Assembly: GCA_015272215.1 (NCBI GenBank)
Contig: JACYMD010000017.1
Span: forward strand, 1 to 58,922
Source: Rivularia sp. T60_A2020_040
GTDB taxonomy: Bacteria; Cyanobacteriota; Cyanobacteriia; Cyanobacteriales; Nostocaceae
Length of the DNA: 58,922 nt
Reading direction: 5' to 3'
A model generated the notes under the pieces. That model was not told the origin of the DNA. It saw only the letters and a program-made list of their open reading frames with translations, and made no database searches. Each line of letters opens with the position of its first letter. Position 1 is the stretch's first letter. Positions 8,004 through 18,311 of this stretch are shown in pieces. The translations under genes were made by a program, and so were the position numbers.

Positions 8004-9593
8004 ATGCCTTATACAATTTCTAACAACAGTTGCGCTGGATGCGATAAATGTCGTTTTCAGTGTCCAACAGGTGCTATCAAAATCGACAATGGTGAATATT
8101 GGATTGACCCTCATTTATGTAACAATTGTGAAGGTTATTATTCCGAACCCCAATGTGTATCAGCTTGTCCGAGTAAGTCCCCAATTCCATTACAGGTAAA
8201 AAAAGGCAGGTGTAAAATTGATGATCGAGAATTGACTAGTTCAGATTTATTTTTCAATGGTAAGAGTAATCCATTTGCATCTGGTATTCCGATTTGGGAA
8301 GCTTGTAACGTGCTGTCTCAAAGGACATCTTTACCTTGGGAAATCGATGAAACTGATAAAGTGCGCTACGGCAAACAGATAAATCAGGGACGAGGAAAAA
8401 TTGCGTTTCACATCAACTCTTCTTCTGAAGTATACGAACTGGCAACAGATTTAGAAGTAGTGGAAGAACTTGATATTCGTGCTGCTTGCGTACATTTAAT
8501 TTTTGCTGCTTATGCGACATTTTCAGAAAAAGCTTGGCAAGAAGAGTTTGTTGTAGATGATAAACAAATAGAAAAATATTTGGGATTAGAGAAACGCAAA
8601 GATTTGAACAAAACGACAAAATTGGCTTTGATGAAAAGATTAGTCCAGCAAGCTTGTTCCTTACTTATTTCCATTGATTTACCACAACAAGGACGTTTAG
8701 AGCCAATTTCATTTGAAAAAACTTGCTTGTGGGATTTGATGGGAATCCAGCATCATTTCCAACAAGACGAACTAGGGTGTAAATATCTGATTGGTTTGAC
8801 ATTTAGAATCAAAGCTGGTGTTTGGGCGAAATATTTCTTAAATAAACAAGCCTGTAAAGAGCGTACAGCCTTTTATCAATATGGTAACTTGCCTAAATCT
8901 CTGCTGACTACAGTCATGAGTATCTGGCAACAGCATGAAGGTGCAGCACGGTTGATGATGTGGTTGATGTTCAAAACAAAAATGGGTAAACAACAACGGA
9001 TTACAATACCCACATTAATGCGCGTTGCCTATGGCGATCGCAAAGTGGCGATTGCTTGCAGACAAAGGGAAGAACGAAAGCGGTTGCTGCGAACATTTGA
9101 GAGTGATTTAGAAACACTGTCACATTATGGAATGAAACCGATTTTCGATCCGGTGAGTTATCCAGTAGAAATTCAACCATTGTGGGCTAAATTAGCCGAT
9201 ATTCCCGAAGATCCAGACGAAGCCATCGAATTTTGGATTAACGATGGTGTTGAAGGAAGACGTTTAACCGATGTCAGTCCCCGTGGTAAATGGAAAATGC
9301 TGATGAATGCGCGAATTTTATGCTTTGAACTTGCACCGCAATGGGATCAACCAAACCTCACAGCAAAGAAAAAACAGCAGCAAACCACTAAAAAAAGCAG
9401 AAAAATTAAAACAGCAGGTGGTTTGCTTGGGGAACAGATCCGTTTAGCCAGAAAAAATTTAAGTATTTCTCAAAGGGAACTAGCAAATCTGATGGGTAAA
9501 AGTCAAAGTTGGATTCGGGATATAGAAAATGGTCGTCTTAAAGTTAAATCAGAAGATCAGTTAGTTTTACGTAAAGTCCTGAGAATCGGTTAA
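8004..9593 (+). CDS. patB: heterocyst regulator PatB / CnfR (ferredoxin-HTH fusion)
   Basis: A transcriptional activator with an N-terminal ferredoxin-like domain (C10, C13, C16, C20 and C39, C42, C51, C55) that should hold oxygen-sensitive [4Fe-4S] clusters, a long middle region, and a C-terminal Cro/XRE-type helix-turn-helix (about 470-525: QIRLARKNLSISQRELANLMG). This domain order and length define PatB of Anabaena, also called CnfR, which turns on nif genes under low oxygen and is needed in heterocysts. I take the ATG at 8004 (MPYTISNNSC, 529 residues) over an in-frame GTG at 7989, because it sits directly before the first cysteine motif and gives the length I recall for PatB. The gene faces away from fdxB and cox. 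Confidence 0.93.
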   Translation: MPYTISNNSCAGCDKCRFQCPTGAIKIDNGEYWIDPHLCNNCEGYYSEPQCVSACPSKSPIPLQVKKGRCKIDDRELTSSDLFFNGKSNPFASGIPIWEACNVLSQRTSLPWEIDETDKVRYGKQINQGRGKIAFHINSSSEVYELATDLEVVEELDIRAACVHLIFAAYATFSEKAWQEEFVVDDKQIEKYLGLEKRKDLNKTTKLALMKRLVQQACSLLISIDLPQQGRLEPISFEKTCLWDLMGIQHHFQQDELGCKYLIGLTFRIKAGVWAKYFLNKQACKERTAFYQYGNLPKSLLTTVMSIWQQHEGAARLMMWLMFKTKMGKQQRITIPTLMRVAYGDRKVAIACRQREERKRLLRTFESDLETLSHYGMKPIFDPVSYPVEIQPLWAKLADIPEDPDEAIEFWINDGVEGRRLTDVSPRGKWKMLMNARILCFELAPQWDQPNLTAKKKQQQTTKKSRKIKTAGGLLGEQIRLARKNLSISQRELANLMGKSQSWIRDIENGRLKVKSEDQLVLRKVLRIG

Positions 9594-9603
9594 ATATTTA
9601 TTT

Positions 9604-10128
9604 TTAAGCTGAAGTTACCCCGGTTTCTGTTTGAAATCGGGTTTTTGAGTTGATTTCCATCACATAATCATCCATGACAAAGCCACTACCAATGTCCGTA
9701 ACCACATCATCAACAATATTAAAACCAACATTTTTATAAAAAGTAATACTGTCAGAATTATTCTTGTTTACCGTCAGTTGAATAATCGGATTGTCAAAAG
9801 CACTTTTGATAAATTTAATTGCTTGCTTACCAATACCCTTTCCCCGAAAAGATTTGAGGACATATAATTTACTTAAAAATAATCTATCTCCTCTATCTTG
9901 AACCGAAAAATATCCGGTTTCAACTTGGTTATAAAAAATCATGTAATATTTATACTCTTGGGCTATTTGCTGCGCGATCGCATCTTCACTTTGAAACTTT
10001 TCTAACATATATAAAACCTGATTGCTTCCAATCACTGGTATATAATGTTCGTTCCAAATATCCTTCGCTAATTTTACAACTTTGGCAATAGCGTTAATAT
10101 TATCGACAATTTTAAATTCAATCAACAT
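9604..10128 (-). CDS. GNAT-family N-acetyltransferase
   Basis: A 174-residue GNAT protein. The acetyl-CoA motif A is visible as KLYVLKSFRGKGIGKQAIKFI (about 89-110), followed by LTVNKNNSDSITFYKNVGF, the usual motif B segment. The substrate cannot be deduced; similar proteins acetylate small amines or protein N-termini. It converges on patB with an 10-bp gap between stop codons and is not obviously part of the heterocyst group. The C-terminal SKTRFQTETGVTSA is outside the fold. Confidence 0.8.
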   Translation of the reverse strand: MLIEFKIVDNINAIAKVVKLAKDIWNEHYIPVIGSNQVLYMLEKFQSEDAIAQQIAQEYKYYMIFYNQVETGYFSVQDRGDRLFLSKLYVLKSFRGKGIGKQAIKFIKSAFDNPIIQLTVNKNNSDSITFYKNVGFNIVDDVVTDIGSGFVMDDYVMEINSKTRFQTETGVTSA

Positions 10129-10196
10129 AATCCTATATATTAAAAAGCTTTAATAATAGAACTACAATATATCAAAACTCAGAACGTGATATGTAG

Positions 10197-10322
10197 GGAA
10201 ATGCTTCTGCTTTACTAATTGCTAAAAATAATCAAGGTCAAACAGCTTTAAATATTGCAGATAAATTAGGTAAATCGGAAATAGTAAAATTAATTAAACA
10301 GCAAAATAGGGATATATATTAA
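10197..10322 (+). pseudogene. ankyrin-repeat gene fragment
   Basis: An in-frame stretch of about 41 codons with no start reads like the last ankyrin repeat of a larger protein: NNQGQTALNIADKLGKSEIV followed by KLIKQQNRDIY and a stop. A stop codon lies immediately upstream at 10194-10196 and no further repeats are visible, so it is a relic. The rest of the 10129-10524 spacer holds no supported gene. Confidence 0.6.
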
Positions 10323-10524
10323 GCTTTTTTCAAACCATTTTTCAAATCAGTAACCAGGAAAGCTGGCTTCTGAATGAAAGATAATACCAACAGGTAATTT
10401 TAGAACCAGTCTTAGAATATTTCGAGCGATTGTGTTAGATGGTGGATCGATCGCAGCACCAATTCCTAATCCACACTTTACCATGCGTTGTTTGTCAAGT
10501 CTGTTGGTATATTTTTAAACCACT

Positions 10525-13500
10525 CTACGAAACTGCCGGAGGAAGTAAAAGCTGTTTGCGCTTACTCGGTTTCTTCCTCCGCTTTTTCACTAGTAAATAA
10601 GCGGCAGGGGTAAAATAAAGTGCCAGAAACGGAGAACCACCAATCCCACCCGCGATTGCAATTGCTAGAGGTTGCCAAAAGCTACCACCACTTGTAATTA
10701 GCGGGATAAAACCGACCATTGTAGTAATAGTTGTGGTTAATACGTGACGAGTTGCTTTGACTACAACTTCCCGCACAGCTTTCACATCACCGCTCCGCGC
10801 TGCTTCGTTTTCATTGAAGGCAGACAAAATGATAATGGCACCGTTGATAGCAATCCCAATTAAACCCATTGTGCCGACAATAGCCATAAATCCGAATACC
10901 GAACCAAAAGCCCATAAAGCGAATAAAGCGTAACCAACAGAGCCAACACCAACAGCAAAAACAATACCTGTTTGTCGAAATGAACCTAGAGATAATACGA
11001 GTGTAATTATCATCACTAAGAATAACAATCCTACGGTTGACACAAGACCACCTACTGCATCGCTGCGTTCTGCTTGCTCGCCGCCAAACTCGTATCTATA
11101 TCCTGGAGGAAGTTCGGATTCAAATTTTTGTACTTCAAGACGTTGCTGTAATTCTTGCAAAACCGTTGACGGTAAAACTCCAGCAGTAATAAAAGCTTGG
11201 ACGGTGTTAACTCGTTGTTCGTTACGTCGAGAAATTCGAGCTAATTGAGGTACTAAGTTAAAATCTGCCAACGCTGATAAAGGACGCAGGGAAACTTCAG
11301 AACCAGCACCTTGTTGATTCGGCTGTAAATTAAGAGAAGCAATTTGAGATAAATCTCCTCGGTTAGCATTGGCAATCCGAACGCGCACTGGTAAATTTTC
11401 TGTAGCTTCAAGAATCGAACCCCCAACAGAACCTTCCAAATAACTTTGTAACTGTTGCGCGATCGCAGTATTATCAAGTCCTACTAACCGGGCTTGTTCT
11501 TCATCTACAGTCAATCCCAATTTGGGCAGAACTTCGGTCAAATCATCCCGTACATGAGTAACATTGGGTATCTGTGTTAAAATTTCCCTGACTTGAGCGC
11601 CTAATATTCGCAATTGTTGGATATCAGGACCATAAATTCGCATTTCTACGGGAGCATTAAATGGTGGTCCTTGCTCCAGTTGTTTGACTAAAACCCGTGC
11701 TTGGGGAAAAGAAAAATCTAATTCTTCCTGTAAACTCCGAATTAATAACGTAACCCCTTGATCTGTATTCAGCTGCACCATTGCTTGAGCATAGTAAGCA
11801 GCATTTTTGATCCCGCCAGTAAAGTTATAGTAAAACTTGGGAGCATTTTCCCCCACAAACCAGTGAACTTCTTCTACTTGGGGCTGCTTAAGAATCAACT
11901 GACGAGCGCGGAGTACATCTTCACGAGTTTGAGCAATAGAAGTTTGAGCGGGAAACTCTACTTCAATTTGAAACTGATCGCGATCGAGGGAAGGAAAAAA
12001 CTGTTCTGGTAGGGAACCTACATTCATAAAACCCACTATGGGCAGTACAAATGTTAAAATAATAGCAATTACAGGTTGTGCTATGGTCCAATCTAAAGTA
12101 TGCCGGTAAATCCCACCTAAAAAAGCCGAAGAAAAGCCTGCATTCCACCAAGCATCGGGATTTTTCAGTTTTGATAATAAAGATTTACGGGATTTATGGC
12201 TCTGTCTCGAACTTTCTTTTCCGATTCCAGTTTGACCGAGAAAACGCCCCGCAAGTGCAGCAATTACTGTTAAAGATATCGCGAAAGAAGAAACCAGCGA
12301 CATAATTACACTCCAAGCAATAGAGCCAACAAATTCACCCGCTCCTCCCGGTAATAAACCAATTGGTAAAAAGGTAATCATAGTTGTCAAGCTTGATGCT
12401 ACCAAAGGAACTGTTAAATAATTAACCGTTTTTACCACAGCATCTTTAGGTGTTAAACCTGCTTTCAATTCAACTTGAATCTCATCTACAACTATAATTG
12501 CGTTATCAATTAACAATCCCAAAGCAATAATTAACCCCGAAACTGACATTTGGTGAATGGGAATATTAAATACTTGTAATTCTCCAAACACTGCAAATAC
12601 CGTTAATGGTAGGGCAGCACCAACAATCAAAGAAGAGCGCCAACCCATGCCCACAAAAGTTACAGCAACTACAAGAATGCCACTAAATATTAAGTTAGAT
12701 ATTAGATCCTCTAACCGTGTTTCTACATAACTACTTTGGTCAAAAATCACTTCTAATTTAATTCCATTAGGCAATCTTGTTCGGAAATCATCTAATAAAG
12801 AGCGAATTTTTTCCGCCCATAAATCAATTCGATTCCCAGATTCCATCAGCACTCCCAAGGCTACCCCTGGTTTGCCACCAATCAAAGCCAAATCTGTAAC
12901 TGGTTGTGTGATACCGCGAGTAACTTGGGCAATGTCTCCCAAGCGGGTAAACTGTGCGTTGGTAGTCGAAGAAATCGGAATTTTACGAATTCGTTCCGTT
13001 GAATCAAGTTCCCCTTCCACCTCAATCGCTAAAGTATTATTTGGGCTGCGAAGTTGTCCCGCGCTGTTTTTAGCATCACTTTGCTGTATCTGTTGCGATA
13101 ATTGTTGAGCATTTAATCCGACTGCGGCTAAATCGGATGGATTAATTTCCACAGTTATTTCTTCCGCAGGAAAGCCAAATTTATCTACTTTCTCGGTTCC
13201 ATCTACCCCTCGAATTTGCACATCAAGTTCTTCGGCAAAGCGTCGTAAAATTGCATAATTAGGTTCGCTTTCTCCTTGCCAAACCAAAGATGCAATTACA
13301 GGATAGGCTCGTGTTTCTGCTCGCTCTAAATCTGGTGACAACACACCTGGTGGGAATTGTACCGTTGCATCTGCTAATCTATCCCGCACCCGCGTCCAAA
13401 TTGGTTCGGCATCAGTTACAGCATCTTTTAACTCAACCGAAATTGTAGATAAACCAACCCTTGAATCAGAACTGACAGTTGTAATTTCTTCGATTTCAGA

Positions 13501-13707
13501 TATTTCTGACTCGATAACTTCTGTTACTAGTGCTTCTACACGTTCGGCGCTAGCTCCAGGAAATATAGTTGTAATTACAGCAGTGCGTGCTACTAATTGC
13601 GGGTCTTCCTGACGCGGTAATGATTGATACGCTGAAAAACCCCACACAAGTATTAATACCATACTTAGAATCAGCAGGCGGATGTTACGAAAAAATGGGA
13701 GAACCAT
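10525..13707 (-). CDS. RND-family multidrug efflux permease
   Basis: A 1,060-residue inner-membrane RND pump with the twofold-repeated plan: TM1 at the N terminus (FFRNIRLLILSMVLILVWGF), a large periplasmic loop, TM2-6 (about 335-490), TM7 (about 545-565), a second periplasmic loop, and TM8-12 to the end. TM4 has LGLLIDNAIIVVDE, keeping one of the two proton-relay acidic residues of AcrB (DD there, DN here). The HAE/AcrB-like type suggests export of hydrophobic compounds by proton antiport; the substrate is unknown. It is preceded on the same strand by its adaptor gene (13993-15381), and a divergent TetR regulator lies beyond. No outer-membrane factor is encoded here, so a TolC encoded elsewhere would be used. 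Confidence 0.92.
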   Translation of the reverse strand: MVLPFFRNIRLLILSMVLILVWGFSAYQSLPRQEDPQLVARTAVITTIFPGASAERVEALVTEVIESEISEIEEITTVSSDSRVGLSTISVELKDAVTDAEPIWTRVRDRLADATVQFPPGVLSPDLERAETRAYPVIASLVWQGESEPNYAILRRFAEELDVQIRGVDGTEKVDKFGFPAEEITVEINPSDLAAVGLNAQQLSQQIQQSDAKNSAGQLRSPNNTLAIEVEGELDSTERIRKIPISSTTNAQFTRLGDIAQVTRGITQPVTDLALIGGKPGVALGVLMESGNRIDLWAEKIRSLLDDFRTRLPNGIKLEVIFDQSSYVETRLEDLISNLIFSGILVVAVTFVGMGWRSSLIVGAALPLTVFAVFGELQVFNIPIHQMSVSGLIIALGLLIDNAIIVVDEIQVELKAGLTPKDAVVKTVNYLTVPLVASSLTTMITFLPIGLLPGGAGEFVGSIAWSVIMSLVSSFAISLTVIAALAGRFLGQTGIGKESSRQSHKSRKSLLSKLKNPDAWWNAGFSSAFLGGIYRHTLDWTIAQPVIAIILTFVLPIVGFMNVGSLPEQFFPSLDRDQFQIEVEFPAQTSIAQTREDVLRARQLILKQPQVEEVHWFVGENAPKFYYNFTGGIKNAAYYAQAMVQLNTDQGVTLLIRSLQEELDFSFPQARVLVKQLEQGPPFNAPVEMRIYGPDIQQLRILGAQVREILTQIPNVTHVRDDLTEVLPKLGLTVDEEQARLVGLDNTAIAQQLQSYLEGSVGGSILEATENLPVRVRIANANRGDLSQIASLNLQPNQQGAGSEVSLRPLSALADFNLVPQLARISRRNEQRVNTVQAFITAGVLPSTVLQELQQRLEVQKFESELPPGYRYEFGGEQAERSDAVGGLVSTVGLLFLVMIITLVLSLGSFRQTGIVFAVGVGSVGYALFALWAFGSVFGFMAIVGTMGLIGIAINGAIIILSAFNENEAARSGDVKAVREVVVKATRHVLTTTITTMVGFIPLITSGGSFWQPLAIAIAGGIGGSPFLALYFTPAAYLLVKKRRKKPSKRKQLLLPPAVS

Positions 13708-13992
13708 GTCGATTTTGGATTTTAGATTTTGGATTTTGGATTAGAATTTACTCTTTTGTTCCCGAAAGATTACTGATTAAAAAACCGCAGAGACGCAGAG
13801 TACGCAGCGTTAGCGGAGCGTGTCCGTAGGACATAAAGTGTTGGGGGTCTCCCCCATGAAAAACTTTGGCTAGACAGAGGAAGGAGGTAAAAAGAGATGA
13901 GCCGCACTAACCCGGGTGAAATGTAATTTTAGAGTGGAATAGGAGTTAGGAATTAAAAAATTTAATTACGAATTACGAATTACGAATTATAC
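13708..13992. repeat. repeat-rich spacer between RND pump and adaptor
   Basis: Contains ATTTTGG heptamers (13712-13745), the AAACCGCAGAGACGC repeat (about 13768-13800) shared with the coxA element, a GTTAGCGGAGCGTGTCCGT repeat whose inverse occurs near 19110, GGGGGTCTCCCCC, and TTACGAA heptamers (about 13960-13988). The same GGGG..CCCC motif recurs near 48125. No gene. Confidence 0.6.
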
Positions 13993-15381
13993 TCATTCCC
14001 CAATCGGACGCACAATTTGACCGGGAACTAAGCGATGAACACCGTCAGCAACAATTCTGTCTTCCTCTTGCAAAGTACCGCGTACTAAAACTCTGTCGCT
14101 TTCTTGATGTAATATCTCTACGCTGCGCTGTTCAAGCATGAAAGCATTTTGGGAAATGTTAGAATTCGATTTCGGTTTGGTTAAAACATAACTTGTCCAA
14201 AGTCCCCGTAATCCCTGAGTTAAGGCTTTATTGGGCAGCCAAAATCCTTCTGTGGGAATTGTATCTGTAAGTTTTAATCTAACTGTTTGACCGGGATTTA
14301 TTTGAGATATTGTTGAAGATTCTAGTTTTAATACAACTACTTGAGTGCGAGTATTGGGATTAACTACTGGCAAAATCGCAGCTACTCTTGCTGAATAATT
14401 CTGGTTATTAATCTCTACGGTTTGAGAACTACCAATTTGTAATTTATTTACAACTGTAGCAGGCATTCCAATTCTAGCTTCTGGACTAATATTTTCGACC
14501 AAACGCACCACTGCTTGACCTGGATTAACTACGGTTCCTTCATCGATTTGCCGAGATGAAACAATACTCGCAAATGGTGCTTTGATTGTACTTTTAGCTA
14601 TATTAATCTGTAAGTCTGATATACTCGCTTCTAATTGTTTGACAACGGCTCGTTGCGCTGCTAACTGCTCAACACGAGTTCCTGCTAAAAGTTCATCTAA
14701 ATTACTTTGTGCTTGCTGTAAACGAGCATTTAAAGAATTTTCCCCAAAAGCTATTTCATCAAGTTGTTCTCGTGCGATCGCTCCTTCTCCATAAAGATAT
14801 TCTCTTCTCTTGAGTTTGGTTTTCTGTAATTGCAATTGCTGTTTGATATCATCAACTGCTGCACGAGCAACTGCAATATTTTGCTGACGCGGCCCTGCGA
14901 TCAATTCATCTAATCTAGCTTGTGCTTGAGCCAGTTGAGCCTCTAACTGCAACTTCTGCATCTGCAAATTACTCACATCCAACTTGGCAATGGGTTGTCC
15001 CGATGTAACTTTATCTCCTTCTTTGACAAAAACATCCACTAGCTTCCCACCCCGCTCAAATCCCAATTCGCTAGTCCGAATTGCCGCAATTTCACCTGTA
15101 TAAGTCCGCAATACTTGATAGGATTTCACAGGTTCTACTCGTAAAGTCGTTACGGGTATTGGACGAGCCACAGCAACTTCCTTGGTTTCAGGTTCTGTTT
15201 TAGTAAAATTGTTCGCACCAAACACTGTCCCTACTACCAGCATTAACCCAAGCACACCCAACATCCCATAGCGAAGTAACTTGGAATCATCTTTATGCTG
15301 ATTCTCTAACTCTTGGGAATATTCCCCCTGATCAATTTCATCACCTGATATCTGCGAGTGCGGAGTCAAATCTGGGTTCAT
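13993..15381 (-). CDS. RND efflux periplasmic adaptor (membrane fusion protein)
   Basis: A 462-residue adaptor linking the RND pump to an outer-membrane channel. It has a cytoplasmic N-terminal tail, one membrane anchor at about 38-56, a lipoyl/barrel-sandwich hybrid (LGFERGGKLVDVFVKEGDKVTSGQPIAKLD, and the second half around APFASIVSSRQIDEGTVV), an alpha-helical coiled-coil hairpin rich in Gln/Leu/Ala (about 130-265), then beta-barrel and membrane-proximal domains. It is transcribed with the pump gene downstream (286-bp spacer with repeats) and divergently from a TetR regulator; two palindromes resembling TetR operators lie upstream. Confidence 0.9.
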   Translation of the reverse strand: MNPDLTPHSQISGDEIDQGEYSQELENQHKDDSKLLRYGMLGVLGLMLVVGTVFGANNFTKTEPETKEVAVARPIPVTTLRVEPVKSYQVLRTYTGEIAAIRTSELGFERGGKLVDVFVKEGDKVTSGQPIAKLDVSNLQMQKLQLEAQLAQAQARLDELIAGPRQQNIAVARAAVDDIKQQLQLQKTKLKRREYLYGEGAIAREQLDEIAFGENSLNARLQQAQSNLDELLAGTRVEQLAAQRAVVKQLEASISDLQINIAKSTIKAPFASIVSSRQIDEGTVVNPGQAVVRLVENISPEARIGMPATVVNKLQIGSSQTVEINNQNYSARVAAILPVVNPNTRTQVVVLKLESSTISQINPGQTVRLKLTDTIPTEGFWLPNKALTQGLRGLWTSYVLTKPKSNSNISQNAFMLEQRSVEILHQESDRVLVRGTLQEEDRIVADGVHRLVPGQIVRPIGE

Positions 15382-15465
15382 GGGGTTTATCTCCAGTGGG
15401 ATTTATGTCTTTTAAATAAGTTTTCTCATGGTTACAATTCAAACACACGTTTTAATTTTAGTCAA

Positions 15466-15477
15466 TCATACGTTTGA
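15466..15477. promoter_or_regulatory. candidate TetR operator (adaptor side)
   Basis: TCATACGTTTGA differs by one base from the perfect palindrome TCAAACGTTTGA at 15659. It lies 85 bp upstream of the adaptor start. A more degenerate version (TCAAACACACGTTTTA) is at 15439-15454. Confidence 0.55.
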
Positions 15478-15658
15478 TACATTAGACATCGACCGAATTA
15501 AATTATTGGTTGGCTGAAACCTGTGTAGAGAGCAACACACCCCGGCTCTAAATTTATCTTCGGATATGCCTATTAGTTAAGCTACATAGATAATAGCTCG
15601 ACAAATTTTGGTTTCGTTTATAGTTATAATCGAATTATTATAAGTGAAAAGTTATAAT

Positions 15659-15670
15659 TCAAACGTTTGA
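15659..15670. promoter_or_regulatory. candidate TetR operator (regulator side)
   Basis: TCAAACGTTTGA is a perfect 12-bp palindrome ending 9 bp before the regulator's ATG. This position is typical of autorepression. The related site at 15466 suggests joint control of the pump operon. Confidence 0.65.
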
Positions 15671-15679
15671 TTTATATTG

Positions 15680-16306
15680 ATGAAAAATGCCATAATAGTA
15701 ATTGATACAAAAGAACAAATACTCAACGTTGCCGAGGGGCTATTTGCAGAAAAAGGCTTTGCTGGGACAAGTTTACGCAATGTGATTCGGGAAGCTGGAG
15801 TCAATATTGCTGCTGTTCACTATCATTTTGGCTCCAAAGAAGAATTATTTATTGCGGTTTTACAAAGAGTAGCGAGACAATGTATCGAAGCTCAACTTCA
15901 GCAACTAGGGAAACATGAAAATCAACATGAGCCACCATTAGTAGAGGATATTTTAGAAGCCTTCTTCGCTCCTCCTTTGCGAGTGATTTCCCAGATGGGA
16001 GAAACGGGAATGATTCGCGCTCAATTTATGGGGCGTTGCCGTGGAGAACCTTTACCCATACAGCAACTTGCCAATAAAGAATTTGAGGAAAGTACTCAAC
16101 GCTTTTTGGATATTCTGCAACGAGCGCTTCCCAATCAAACACGCACAGAATTGCATTGGAAATTAGATATGGCGATCGCAGTACTAATCCGTACCTTAAA
16201 TCAAGTTGGTCAGTCGGGAAAGTTGATAACGGGAAGTTCTTCAGAAGAAGTAGAAATTGCGATCGCTCGTCTCGTTAAATTTACTGCTGGAGGGATGAAA
16301 GCATAA
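15680..16306 (+). CDS. TetR/AcrR-family repressor, probable regulator of the RND operon
   Basis: A 208-residue TetR-family protein. The N-terminal HTH is clear: KEQILNVAEGLFAEKGFAG, then TSLRNVIREAGVNIAAVHYHFGSKEELF. The C-terminal helical domain should bind the inducer, with a segment (PLPIQQLANKEFEESTQRFL) resembling the CecR/YbiH group. I choose the ATG at 15680 over a TTG three bases earlier. It is transcribed away from the adaptor-pump operon, and the shared upstream DNA carries two near-identical palindromes, so it probably represses both itself and the pump until a substrate binds. Confidence 0.87.
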   Translation: MKNAIIVIDTKEQILNVAEGLFAEKGFAGTSLRNVIREAGVNIAAVHYHFGSKEELFIAVLQRVARQCIEAQLQQLGKHENQHEPPLVEDILEAFFAPPLRVISQMGETGMIRAQFMGRCRGEPLPIQQLANKEFEESTQRFLDILQRALPNQTRTELHWKLDMAIAVLIRTLNQVGQSGKLITGSSSEEVEIAIARLVKFTAGGMKA

Positions 16307-16498
16307 GAATATGGAGCATGGGATATTACTTTTATAACTCCTAGCTTCCTACAATTCATTACCAAAACTCGCTGCAAACGGAAAGAGTAAGATACAATTA
16401 TTAAGGGATGTTTACAGAATAACCATTTTTATCCAGATTCTGTTAATACAACCTTCACAAGTTTAAAATATAAAATTCGCAGTTCATCGGACGCACTT

Positions 16499-18289
16499 AT
16501 GACGCTCCCAATCCGCAACGTCGCTATTATCGCTCACGTAGACCACGGCAAAACAACTCTCGTTGATTCCCTACTCAAACAATCTGGCATTTTCCGTGAA
16601 GGGGAAGACGTTCCGGATTGCGTCATGGATTCCAACGATTTGGAAAGAGAACGAGGAATTACGATTCTTTCCAAAAACACCGCCGTTCGTTACAAAGAAA
16701 CTTTAATTAATATTGTTGATACTCCCGGACACGCTGACTTCGGTGGAGAAGTAGAACGGGTACTAGGTATGGTGGACGGTTGTGTCCTGATTGTAGATGC
16801 AAATGAAGGTCCCATGCCCCAAACGCGCTTTGTGTTGAAGAAAGCTTTGGAAAAAGGATTACGTCCGATTGTTGTAGTCAACAAAATCGACCGTCCGCGA
16901 GCCGATCCCCACGTGGCAGTTGATAAAGTATTGGATTTGTTCTTGGAATTAGGGGCAGATGACGACCAATGTGATTTCCCCTATTTGTTTGCTTCGGGTT
17001 TAGCGGGTTTCGCTAAAAAAGAACTCGAAGACGAATCTAGTGATATGAAGCCTTTGTTTGAGGCAATTTTACGTCACGTTCCACCCCCAGTAGGTGACCC
17101 AGAAAAGCCGTTACAATTACAAGTCACAACTCTAGATTATTCTGACTATCTAGGACGAATTGTGATTGGAAGAATTCATAACGGTACCATCCATGCTGGA
17201 CAACAAGCGGCTTTAGTTAAGGAAGATGGCAAAATTGTCAAATCCAAAATTAGTAAATTGATGGGTTTTGAAGGTCTATCACGGGTAGAGTTAGAGCAAT
17301 CATCTGCTGGTAATCTGGTGGCAGTGGCAGGCTTTGCTGATGCCAATATTGGAGAAACCATCACCTGTCCCAACGAACCCCAAGCCTTGCCACTTATTAA
17401 AGTGGACGAACCTACTTTACAAATGACCTTTTCTGTGAATGATTCACCATTTTGCGGTCAGGAAGGTGATTTCGTGACTTCTCGGCAGATTAGAGACCGT
17501 TTGATGCGGGAGTTGCAAACTAATGTAGCCTTGCGGGTGGAAGAAACCGATTCTCCCGATAGATTTGGAGTTTCCGGACGTGGGGAACTTCATTTGGGTA
17601 TCTTAATTGAAACCATGCGCCGCGAAGGTTACGAGTTTCAGGTATCCCAGCCCCAGGTTATTTACCGTGAAGTCAACGGACAACCTTGCGAACCTTACGA
17701 ACTTTTAGTTTTAGACGTTCCCGAAGAAGGCGTTGGTGGCTGTATCGAACGACTCGGACAGCGTAAAGGTGAAATGCAGGATATGCAAATGGGTAGTGCA
17801 GGGCGATCGCAATTAGAATTCATCATTCCGGCTCGTGGTTTGATTGGTTTCCGTGGTGAATTTATGCGTCTAACTCGTGGTGACGGCATCATGAACCACA
17901 GTTTCCTCGATTACCGTCCGATTATTGGCGAAATTTCTGCTCGTCGTAACGGTGTACTGATATCTTTTGATGAAGGTGTTGCTACTTTCTACGCTTTAAA
18001 AAATGCTGAGGATAGAGGTTCTTACTTTATTACTCCCGGTACCAAAGTTTATAAAGGCATGATTATTGGAGAAAATAATCGTCCTCAAGACTTGGAATTA
18101 AACGTTTGTAAAACCAAGCAGTTGACAAATCATCGGGCTGCTGGTGGTGATGAATTGGTTCAATTACAAGCACCCACAGATATGAGTCTGGAAAGAGCTT
18201 TAGAATATATTGGACCTGACGAATTAGTAGAAGTTACACCCGAATCAATTCGTTTACGGAAAATGTCGAAGAAATTCGCCAAGCGGTAA
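16499..18289 (+). CDS. typA: translational GTPase TypA/BipA
   Basis: A 596-residue ribosome-binding GTPase of the EF-G superfamily. G1 is AHVDHGKTT (about 12-20), switch I region [11 protein letters not shown]3 DTPGH, and G4 NKID. Domain II, III, V and the BipA-specific C-terminal domain follow, with [18 protein letters not shown] and [20 protein letters not shown] typical of TypA. It helps 50S ribosome assembly and stress adaptation. It stands alone on the plus strand, followed by a palindromic repeat and an intrinsic terminator. Length and motifs are complete. Start ATG at 16499. Confidence 0.97.
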   Translation: MTLPIRNVAIIAHVDHGKTTLVDSLLKQSGIFREGEDVPDCVMDSNDLERERGITILSKNTAVRYKETLINIVDTPGHADFGGEVERVLGMVDGCVLIVDANEGPMPQTRFVLKKALEKGLRPIVVVNKIDRPRADPHVAVDKVLDLFLELGADDDQCDFPYLFASGLAGFAKKELEDESSDMKPLFEAILRHVPPPVGDPEKPLQLQVTTLDYSDYLGRIVIGRIHNGTIHAGQQAALVKEDGKIVKSKISKLMGFEGLSRVELEQSSAGNLVAVAGFADANIGETITCPNEPQALPLIKVDEPTLQMTFSVNDSPFCGQEGDFVTSRQIRDRLMRELQTNVALRVEETDSPDRFGVSGRGELHLGILIETMRREGYEFQVSQPQVIYREVNGQPCEPYELLVLDVPEEGVGGCIERLGQRKGEMQDMQMGSAGRSQLEFIIPARGLIGFRGEFMRLTRGDGIMNHSFLDYRPIIGEISARRNGVLISFDEGVATFYALKNAEDRGSYFITPGTKVYKGMIIGENNRPQDLELNVCKTKQLTNHRAAGGDELVQLQAPTDMSLERALEYIGPDELVEVTPESIRLRKMSKKFAKR

Positions 18290-18311
18290 TTTAACCTAAG
18301 TTAGACGAGAA

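Noticed and set aside
10347-10484. 45-codon frame on the minus strand (starts MVKCGLGIGAAIDPP)
   Set aside because: No recognised family, no ribosome site, adjacent to an ankyrin relic; may be a gene fragment but cannot be supported.
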